Below, piece by piece: positions 1 through 5,684 of a DNA stretch of 5,684 bases. How positions within the stretch are numbered: position 1 is the first letter of the stretch; the number at the start of each line of letters is the position of its first letter. The notes below the pieces were generated by a model. It had not been told where the DNA came from and ran no database searches. It saw nothing but the letters and a program-made list of their open reading frames with translations. Location: positions 3,041 to 8,724 of the forward strand of contig PLIQ01000471.1 in assembly GCA_003140115.1 (NCBI GenBank), given 5' to 3'. The translations under genes and the position numbers were made by a program. The stretch comes from Actinomycetota bacterium. GTDB lineage: Bacteria; Actinomycetota; Actinomycetes; Streptosporangiales; Streptosporangiaceae.

Positions 1-1437
1 CAGCCCGGTGGTCTTGAAGGATCCGTGCCAGGGCACGATGTGGTCGTTGATCGCGCCCACCACGTAGGTGTCGTTCGTCACCGAAGACAGCGAGAGCCGC
101 TGGCCGGCCAGCTCCATGTCGCCCCGGGCCAGCTCGTTGCGCATGTACAGGGACCGCAGGTAGAACGAGTGCATCGCGGCCGGCATCCGGGTGCTGTCGC
201 CGTTCCAGGCCAGGATGTCGAAGGCCGGCGGGTCCTGGCCCATCAGCCAGTTCGAGACCACGTAGTTGAAGATCAGGTCGTTGGCCCGCAAGATGTCGAA
301 GGTGCCCGCCATCTGGCTGCCCTCCAGCACGCCCGTGGCCGCCATCTGCTTCTCCAGCCGGGCCACCGTCTTCTCGTCGGTGAAGCTGCCCAGCACGCCC
401 GGCTGGCTGTAGTCCAGCAGCGTGTTGAGCAGCGTGATCGTGCCGATCCGGTCGTCGCCCTTCTCGGCCAGGTAGGCGGCCAGCATGGCGGTCAGCGCCC
501 CGCCCAGGCACAGCCCGATGATGTCGGTCTTGGGTGCGCCGGTGATCTCGGCGATGACGTCCAGCGCCTCCCGCGGGCCGTGGATGAGGTAGTCATCCAG
601 GGTGACCCCGCTCATCGAGGCGTCCGGGTTGCGGTAGGAGATGGCGAACACGGTGCGCTCGTGCTGGACCGCCCACTCCAGGAAGCTGCGGCCCGGCGCC
701 AGGTCCATCACGTAGTACTTGTTGATCCACGGCGGGCTGGCCAGCACCGGGACCGCGCGGACCTGCTTGGTCTGCGGCGCGTACTGGATCAGCTCCATCA
801 GGTCGTTCTTGAACACGACCTTCCCGGGCGTGGCGGCCAGGTTCTCCCCGACCCGGAACGGCCGCATGTCCACCTGCCGGGGCCGGCCGCCGTTGTTGAC
901 CAGGTCGTCGACCATGTGCCCGGCCCCGGTCAGCACGCTGGCCCCGGCCGTCTCCAGCGCCCGCTTGAGCGCCGCCGGGTTGGTGAACAGGAAGTTGGTC
1001 GGCGCGAGCGCGTCCAGCAGGAACCCGGTGGCCAAAGCGGCCTTGGCGTCGTCGACCCCGTCCCCGGACCCGGCCGCCAGCATGTCGTTGGCCAGCTGCG
1101 AGGCGGCCAGGTAGTACTGCCGGATGGCGAAGAACGCCGGGTTGTCGCTCCAGGTCCGGTCCGCGAACCGCTTGTCACCCTCGGGTACCGGAACCGGCGG
1201 CGCCACGTCCTGTCCGAACCAGCGGGCCGCGGCCACCGGCCCGGCCATCGCCGCGCTGGTCCAAAAGCGCATCGTGGCGGCGGCCATCGCGCCCGGCTGC
1301 CGGGCCGCCCGGCCCAGCACCGCGAGCGTGGCCTGGCCCAGGCCCGCCGCGTCCATCGAGGCGAGCACGTCCGCCTCGGGCCCCAGCACGCCGGCCGCTG
1401 ACTCCGCCGCCTGCCAGGCTGTCTCTCGTACGGTCAT
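1..1437 (-). CDS. phaC: Class I-type poly(3-hydroxyalkanoate) synthase, C-terminus outside window
   Basis: Polymerises (R)-3-hydroxyacyl-CoA into polyhydroxyalkanoate storage polymer at the surface of cytoplasmic granules. The 479 codons present start at ATG 1437. The PhaC N-terminal domain is recognisable from about residue 96 (WSDNPAFF, then a QYYLAASQ stretch). The alpha/beta-hydrolase core follows: YRNPDASM at 268-275, the lipase-like box GLCLGG at 308-313 with nucleophile Cys310, and NDHIVPW at 464-470 with Asp465. By analogy with Cupriavidus necator PhaC (Cys319, Asp480, His508), Cys310 and Asp465 are two triad members; the catalytic His should lie about 28 residues further on, off the left edge. 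Family members are usually about 560-600 residues, so roughly 80-120 are missing. The length and intact N-domain favour class I over the shorter class III/IV subunits, which need PhaE or PhaR. The gene follows the zinc-finger gene by 29 nt and is probably in one transcript with it. GGAAGG lies 9 nt before the start. Confidence 0.95.
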   Translation of the reverse strand, partial: MTVRETAWQAAESAAGVLGPEADVLASMDAAGLGQATLAVLGRAARQPGAMAAATMRFWTSAAMAGPVAAARWFGQDVAPPVPVPEGDKRFADRTWSDNPAFFAIRQYYLAASQLANDMLAAGSGDGVDDAKAALATGFLLDALAPTNFLFTNPAALKRALETAGASVLTGAGHMVDDLVNNGGRPRQVDMRPFRVGENLAATPGKVVFKNDLMELIQYAPQTKQVRAVPVLASPPWINKYYVMDLAPGRSFLEWAVQHERTVFAISYRNPDASMSGVTLDDYLIHGPREALDVIAEITGAPKTDIIGLCLGGALTAMLAAYLAEKGDDRIGTITLLNTLLDYSQPGVLGSFTDEKTVARLEKQMAATGVLEGSQMAGTFDILRANDLIFNYVVSNWLMGQDPPAFDILAWNGDSTRMPAAMHSFYLRSLYMRNELARGDMELAGQRLSLSSVTNDTYVVGAINDHIVPWHGSFKTTGL

Positions 1438-1446
1438 GCCGTCTGC

Positions 1447-1452
1447 CCTTCC
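1447..1452 (-). promoter_or_regulatory. Ribosome binding site of phaC
   Basis: GGAAGG on the minus strand, 9 nt before ATG 1437, in the 29-nt gap after the zinc-finger gene. It supports this start and independent translation initiation of phaC within a shared transcript. Confidence 0.6.
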
Positions 1453-1466
1453 GAAGTGCGGCGTTC

Positions 1467-2144
1467 TCAATCTCTGACGCTACTTGGCCCGCCGCGGGCC
1501 CGTAAAGGGACCAAGGGTCCGGCGTTCCAGGCCCGCAGCAAGAACGCCGCCGCGCGGTCGAACGTCTCCCCGAGGGGCCTGCCCGCCAGCTGGGCCTGAT
1601 ACTCCCGGTACCGGGTCATCTCCCATTCCCGCCCGCGTTCCGGGAGGGCCGCGAGCACCGGCTCGGGCAGCGACCGCCAGGTCCAGTCCGCGATCAGGCC
1701 GGCGCCGGGGCTGCCCGGGCTGCACTGGGGCTCGATGAAGTCCGAGTGATCCAGGTGGAAGCCCATCCAGTTGCGCACGAACCGCAGGCCGCCGAACGTT
1801 CCGTCGATGACCCGCCGCTCGCCCGCGTCGTAGCCCTCGAGGACCCCGTCGTAGACGTCCGGGTGGTAGCGGACCAGGGTGGCGTCGACCAGGGTGACCC
1901 ACCACACGGCCTCGCTGATCGCGGCGAAGCCGTGCGGCTGGTCCGAGGCCCTGGCCCGCAGCAGCCGGTCGATGGTGTCCCGCATCGCGGTGATGGTCCA
2001 GCCCAGCGCGCCCGCCTCGGCCGGCGGATCGCTGGCGTGCTGGCGGTTCCAAGCGACCCGGCAGCGAGCCGAGCAGAACCGGGCATGCTCACGCCGCGGC
2101 GCGAACAACGTGCCGCACTGCTCGCACTTGCGCGTCTCGGTCAC
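1467..2144 (-). CDS. Uncharacterised protein with N-terminal zinc-finger-like module
   Basis: Complete 225-residue soluble protein of unknown function. The first 34 residues hold a four-cysteine module, Cys7-x2-Cys10-x13-Cys24-x3-Cys28, with an FCSARC end and many Arg/His residues. This resembles short zinc-binding fingers of the TRASH/FCS kind, so metal binding is likely and nucleic-acid binding possible. Residues about 48-215 form a predicted globular, Trp-rich, mostly helical region (for example EAVWWVTLVDATLVRYHPDV and a later EMTRYREYQAQLAG segment) that I cannot place in a characterised family; I recall similar hypothetical proteins in actinomycetes. No signal peptide or membrane segment is visible. 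The start is GTG 2144: GGAGG lies 4 nt upstream, the frame closes at TAA just beyond, and the next in-frame Met (53) would delete the cysteine module. ATG 2148 is out of frame. It sits 57 nt after argG and 29 nt before phaC, so it is probably first in a two-gene unit with phaC. A regulatory or granule-related role is only guilt by association. Confidence 0.85.
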   Translation of the reverse strand: MTETRKCEQCGTLFAPRREHARFCSARCRVAWNRQHASDPPAEAGALGWTITAMRDTIDRLLRARASDQPHGFAAISEAVWWVTLVDATLVRYHPDVYDGVLEGYDAGERRVIDGTFGGLRFVRNWMGFHLDHSDFIEPQCSPGSPGAGLIADWTWRSLPEPVLAALPERGREWEMTRYREYQAQLAGRPLGETFDRAAAFLLRAWNAGPLVPLRARGGPSSVRD

Positions 2145-2148
2145 CCAT

Positions 2149-2153
2149 CCTCC
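2149..2153 (-). promoter_or_regulatory. Ribosome binding site deciding the GTG start of the zinc-finger gene
   Basis: GGAGG (inside GGGGAGG) on the minus strand, 4 nt before GTG 2144. The spacing is a little short. The ATG at 2148-2146 touches this site and is in another frame that closes after 19 codons, so GTG is preferred. Confidence 0.55.
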
Positions 2154-2163
2154 CCGTGACCCA

Positions 2164-2177
2164 TGTTACGCGTAACA
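2164..2177. promoter_or_regulatory. Perfect 14-bp palindrome, likely operator of the zinc-finger/phaC unit
   Basis: TGTTACGCGTAACA is its own reverse complement. It sits in the 57-nt gap between the argG stop and the zinc-finger start, 19 bp upstream of that start. With no loop it is a poor transcript hairpin and has no T-tract, so a dimeric repressor site fits better than a terminator. Palindromes of this length and shape are typical of TetR-family operators (family knowledge; the regulator is not in the window). A minus-strand TAACAT at 2168-2163 could be a -10 hexamer overlapping it, which would suit repression. I see no convincing -35. Confidence 0.5.
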
Positions 2178-2201
2178 GCGGCTCTTTCCCGCATTCGGCG
2201 C

Positions 2202-3686
<1,485 letters not shown>

Positions 3687-4214
3687 CTAGGTAAGGGCGG
3701 CCAGCCGCCTTGCCGCCTGCCGAGCGGCTTCCGGATGCCCGGAATCCACCGCCATCCGGTAGCTGATCCGCGCGGGCTCCGGGTTCGCGTAGCTGCTCAG
3801 CAGGTTCCCGAGATAGACCATCGCCCAGGGTGCTATGTCGGGGTGACCGGAATCGATGGCGATCTGGTAGGCCCCGCACGCCTGCCGGAACCGGCCCTGC
3901 CGCTTGTACAGGTGCCCGAGGTTCCGCGCCGCGACGGGGGAGTGCTCGGGATGACCGGAGTTGACCGCCTGCCGGTAGGCCTCCTTGGCGCCCTCGATGT
4001 CGCCGTTTTGGCCGAGCAGCAGGCCCAGGCGGAACGCGGCCGCCGGGGCGTACTCGGGGTCCGCGCCATCCATCGCCTGCTGGAACGCCGATCGCGCTCC
4101 TTCGACGTCGCCCTGCTCGGCCAGCCGGGTGCCGAGGCTGAACGCTGCCGCCGGGTCAGGCGCGAACGGGACGACCTCGGGCGGGGCACCCCAAGCCCGC
4201 CGGAACGCCTTCAA
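3687..4214 (-). CDS. TPR/Sel1-like repeat protein, possibly 5'-truncated
   Basis: Soluble all-helical repeat protein of 175 residues, probably a protein-interaction scaffold; partner unknown. Four full repeats and a partial fifth recur every 36 residues exactly: the helix-A Gly at 28, 64, 100 and 136, and the turn motif DP or HP at 52, 88, 124 and 160 (SGHPE/SGHPD). The pattern RLGLLLGQNGDIEGAKEAY is typical of the actinobacterial SGHP-type TPR family. No signal peptide or membrane segment is seen. The only usable start is TTG 4214. There is no ATG or GTG start in frame before the repeats, an in-frame TAG lies seven codons upstream (4235-4233), and the ribosome-binding signal is weak (GGGAAG, 5 nt before TTG). 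Relatives are, from memory, often longer, so this may be the surviving C-terminal part of a larger gene. It lies 42 nt upstream of argG on the same strand. The reading frame itself is intact. Confidence 0.75.
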   Translation of the reverse strand: MKAFRRAWGAPPEVVPFAPDPAAAFSLGTRLAEQGDVEGARSAFQQAMDGADPEYAPAAAFRLGLLLGQNGDIEGAKEAYRQAVNSGHPEHSPVAARNLGHLYKRQGRFRQACGAYQIAIDSGHPDIAPWAMVYLGNLLSSYANPEPARISYRMAVDSGHPEAARQAARRLAALT

Positions 4215-4253
4215 CTCCGCTTCCCGGTCACGCTACCGGTGTATCACAGGCGC

Positions 4254-4267
4254 TCGACCCAGGTCGA
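4254..4267. repeat. Inverted repeat upstream of the TPR gene
   Basis: TCGACC-CA-GGTCGA, perfect six-base arms around two bases, 39 bp before the TTG start of the TPR gene. Operator-like in size and symmetry; no regulator is known. Confidence 0.35.
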
Positions 4268-4303
4268 TCAACATCCGCTGGTGCGCGAGGCCAGCGTGAC
4301 CCC

Positions 4304-4357
4304 GCCCATCATGCGGGAATCAGCTCTACCTGGCCCATGATACGGGAACTCCAGCTC
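4304..4357. repeat. Imperfect tandem direct repeat
   Basis: Two copies, 4304-4326 and 4333-4357, share GCCCAT-x-AT-x-CGGGAA followed by CAGCTC; the second has two extra bases before CAGCTC. In the first copy CCCGC (4301-4305) and GCGGG (4313-4317) can also pair as a hairpin. The pair may be two binding sites of one regulator. Confidence 0.4.
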
Positions 4358-4417
4358 GCGGGATCCGGTAACAATAACGTTTCGCGCTTAGGCGCAATGC
4401 AACATAGCAATAACGAC

Positions 4418-4432
4418 CCCATTGTCAATGGG
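4418..4432. promoter_or_regulatory. Perfect 15-bp palindrome upstream of the permease
   Basis: CCCATTGTCAATGGG: seven-base arms around a central T. As RNA it could form a 6-bp stem with a GTC loop, followed on the plus strand by CGACTTTT. There is no plus-strand gene upstream to terminate, so an operator for the permease promoter is the likelier reading. Confidence 0.4.
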
Positions 4433-4440
4433 CGACTTTT

Positions 4441-4552
4441 GGCGTGACCGATGCTAGGGTTCTGCCACATATCGTCTGGTAGATCGCGTATGAGCCGGAT
4501 GACCGCGCCGGGAAGTACAACTGCGGTAGTGGACCGGGAGTCACATAACGCC
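4441..4552 (+). ncRNA. Candidate structured 5' leader of the permease (possible riboswitch)
   Basis: A three-way junction can be drawn. Closing stem P1: GGCG-UGAC (4441-4448) pairs with GUCA (4540-4543) and CGCC (4549-4552), with CAUAA bulged. P2: CGA (4449-4451) with UCG (4484-4486), a nine-base bulge UGCUAGGGU on the 5' side, then UCUGCCA (4461-4467) with UGGUAGA (4477-4483) and a nine-base loop. P3: CCGG (4495-4498) with CCGG (4534-4537), then ACCGC (4502-4506) with GCGGU (4523-4527). The Shine-Dalgarno follows 15 nt after P1. CUAGGGUUCUG (4454-4464) is one base off the CUAGGGUUCCG block of ykkC-family riboswitches, and CCGGGAG recalls their 3' block, but the GGUCCGAGAG block is not found. 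The pairings are read by eye; ligand and class are unknown. Confidence 0.3.
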
Positions 4553-4567
4553 AACTTCGCGTACCCC

Positions 4568-4574
4568 AAGGAGG
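4568..4574 (+). promoter_or_regulatory. Strong Shine-Dalgarno of the permease gene
   Basis: AAGGAGG with 7 nt before ATG 4582, close to ideal. It fixes the start and would be the natural target if the upstream leader controls translation. Confidence 0.8.
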
Positions 4575-4581
4575 GCACGGG

Positions 4582-5684
4582 ATGAGTAGTACACCTGCAG
4601 ACCTTTCGGCGGTTCCACCCAGACTTCGCCGGGACGTAGGACTGCTGCCGCTGTTCATGGTCTCGGCGGGCTCAGTCATCGGCTCCGGCTGGCTGCTCGG
4701 CACGCTGAACGCGTCTAAGGCCGCCGGGCCCGCGGCGATCATCTCGTGGATCATCGGCGTGGTCCTGCTGATCGGCGTCGCGCTGATCTACGCCGAGCTC
4801 GGCTCCACCTACCCGATCTCCGGCAGCACCGCCCGGTTCACCTGGATCCACGCGGGCACCCTGGGCGGCTTCTTCGCCGGGACCTACTCCTACCTGCAGG
4901 CGATGGCCGTCGCGCCGATCGAGGTCGAGGCCACGCTCGGATACCTCGACGCCAGGTACTGGCCCTGGCTGCAGAACTCGCAAGGCCTGCTCACCGGTAA
5001 GGGCCTGGCCGTCGCGATCGGCTTCATGTTCGTCTTCACGGCGCTGAACCTGTTCGGCATCAAGTGGATGGCCAGGACCAACACGGTCGCCATGTACTGG
5101 AAGATCCTGGTGCCGTTCGCGACCGTCATCTTGATCTCGACCAAGGTCTTCCATACCGGGAACTTCACCGCGGGCGGCGGCTTCATGCCGTACGGCATCA
5201 AGGGCGTGTTCATCGCCATCCCGCTCGGCATCGTGTTCGCCCTGGAGGGCTTCGAGCAGGCCGCCCAGCTGGCCGGGGAGGCGCGTAACCCCAAGCGGGA
5301 CGTGCCGATCGCGGTGGTCGGCTCCATGCTGATGGGCGCCGCCCTCTACATCTTGCTGCAGCTGTGCTTCACCGGCGCGCTGAACCCGGCCAACATCGCC
5401 CACGGCTGGTCCGCCCCGTTCGGCCCTCACGTCGGCACGTTCGGCCCGTACTACGAACTGGCCACCTCGGTCGGCCTGGGCTGGCTCGGCACCATCTTGA
5501 TCATCGACGCGGTTGTCTCGCCAGCTGGCACCGGCCTGGTCTACGTGAGCGCCGCCTCCCGGCTGTCGTACTCGCTGGCCAAGACCCGTTTCGTGCCGCC
5601 GGTCTTCGCCAGCATCGACCGGCGCGGCGTGCCCTGGTTCAGCATCATCTTCGGCGGCGTCTTCGGCTGCGTCCTGTTCCTGCC
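4582..5684 (+). CDS. APC-superfamily amino-acid permease, C-terminus outside window
   Basis: Cytoplasmic-membrane secondary transporter. The 367 codons present start at ATG 4582. About nine of the usual twelve helices are visible (rough positions): 20-42, 50-71, 93-115, 142-160, 172-190, 208-226, 240-262, 296-325 and the last from about 350. The unwound substrate-binding loop in TM1 is GSVIGSGWL (30-38), matching the family's G-x-G pattern. IYAELGSTYPISG ends TM2, and FALEGFEQAAQLAGEARNP carries the typical TM6 and the following loop. GLGWLGTILIIDAVVSPAG resembles the corresponding part of Bacillus subtilis YveA, an aspartate:proton symporter, as I recall that sequence. Substrate therefore uncertain: an acidic amino acid is a reasonable guess, and permeases of the urea-carboxylase type are an alternative. 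Family length is about 450-520, so roughly a quarter is missing. It is transcribed divergently from the TPR/argG side, behind a possible RNA control element. Confidence 0.93.
   Translation, partial: MSSTPADLSAVPPRLRRDVGLLPLFMVSAGSVIGSGWLLGTLNASKAAGPAAIISWIIGVVLLIGVALIYAELGSTYPISGSTARFTWIHAGTLGGFFAGTYSYLQAMAVAPIEVEATLGYLDARYWPWLQNSQGLLTGKGLAVAIGFMFVFTALNLFGIKWMARTNTVAMYWKILVPFATVILISTKVFHTGNFTAGGGFMPYGIKGVFIAIPLGIVFALEGFEQAAQLAGEARNPKRDVPIAVVGSMLMGAALYILLQLCFTGALNPANIAHGWSAPFGPHVGTFGPYYELATSVGLGWLGTILIIDAVVSPAGTGLVYVSAASRLSYSLAKTRFVPPVFASIDRRGVPWFSIIFGGVFGCVLFL

Larger units (their letters stand above)
4215..4581. other. 367-nt divergent intergenic region, regulatory, no confident gene
   Basis: Separates the minus-strand TPR gene from the plus-strand permease and is visibly richer in A/T than the genes. 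Left part (4215-4360): a palindrome (4254-4267), a small hairpin CCCGC/GCGGG (4301-4317) and an imperfect direct repeat (4304-4326 and 4333-4357). Middle (4361-4440): CAATAACG twice, 36 bp apart, a GCGC-TTAG-GCGC inverted repeat (4384-4395) and a strong palindrome (4418-4432). Right part (4441-4581): a foldable leader and the permease ribosome binding site. I found no convincing -35/-10 pair for the permease; TAACGT (4375-4380) and TAGGGT (4455-4460) are only isolated -10-like hexamers. Confidence 0.6.

Noticed and set aside
25..1401. Long plus-strand open frame antisense to phaC
   Set aside because: The minus strand encodes an unmistakable PHA synthase; the plus translation is Arg/His/Gly/Val-rich low-complexity text typical of antisense frames in GC-rich DNA.
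1480..2052. 190-codon minus-strand frame inside the zinc-finger gene
   Set aside because: Overlaps the gene carrying the cysteine module and reads as Arg/Gly/Pro-rich out-of-frame text.
2164..2177. Palindrome as the argG terminator
   Set aside because: No loop and no T-tract after it on the minus strand.
3735..4340. 201-codon plus-strand frame over the TPR gene
   Set aside because: The 36-residue periodic repeat on the minus strand is the real signal; this is its shadow.
4454..4540. Firm call of a guanidine-I (ykkC) riboswitch
   Set aside because: Only the CUAGGGUUC block and a CCGGGAG end are similar; the GGUCCGAGAG block and the A-rich run before the 3' block are missing.
4309..4578. 89-codon minus-strand frame in the divergent region
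   Set aside because: No domain, no good ribosome binding site, and it lies over the leader and repeats; chance openness is likely.
4672..5430. 252-codon minus-strand frame opposite the permease
   Set aside because: Charged, repetitive antisense composition; the plus strand has membrane helices, family motifs and an ideal ribosome binding site.

Overview
The window reads as chromosomal DNA from a high-GC actinomycete. Evidence: strong G/C bias at third codon positions, GTG and TTG starts, a long-type ArgG, an actinobacterial-style zinc-finger protein and a probable leaderless promoter. Five protein genes fill it. Four run on the minus strand and one on the plus strand, with a 367-nt non-coding, relatively AT-rich divergent region (4215-4581) between them. 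No rRNA, tRNA, CRISPR array, insertion sequence or phage gene is visible.

Left to right: a class I-type poly(3-hydroxyalkanoate) synthase (phaC, minus, 1437 down to 1, C-terminus cut by the window edge); a small uncharacterised protein with an N-terminal C-x2-C / C-x3-C zinc-finger-like module (minus, 2144-1467), 29 nt upstream of phaC and probably co-transcribed with it; argininosuccinate synthase of the long type (argG, minus, 3644-2202); a 175-residue TPR/Sel1-like protein of 36-residue repeats (minus, 4214-3687) with a TTG start and a possibly lost 5' end; and an APC-superfamily amino-acid permease (plus, from 4582, cut by the right edge).

Regulation is the most interesting layer. argG has a perfect TATAAT seven bases before an in-frame GTG, which points to a leaderless mRNA and moves the start six codons downstream of the longest ORF. 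An inverted repeat resembling an ARG box overlaps that -10. A perfect 14-bp palindrome sits in front of the zinc-finger/phaC pair. The permease has an excellent Shine-Dalgarno. Upstream of it lies a stretch that can fold into a closed three-way junction and carries CTAGGGTTC, a string reminiscent of ykkC-family riboswitches, although the rest of that consensus is not present.

Functionally, ArgG joins citrulline and aspartate, and the divergent permease resembles the YveA aspartate symporter group, so a link through aspartate or arginine supply is possible but inferred. The zinc-finger/phaC pair looks like a separate carbon-storage unit.
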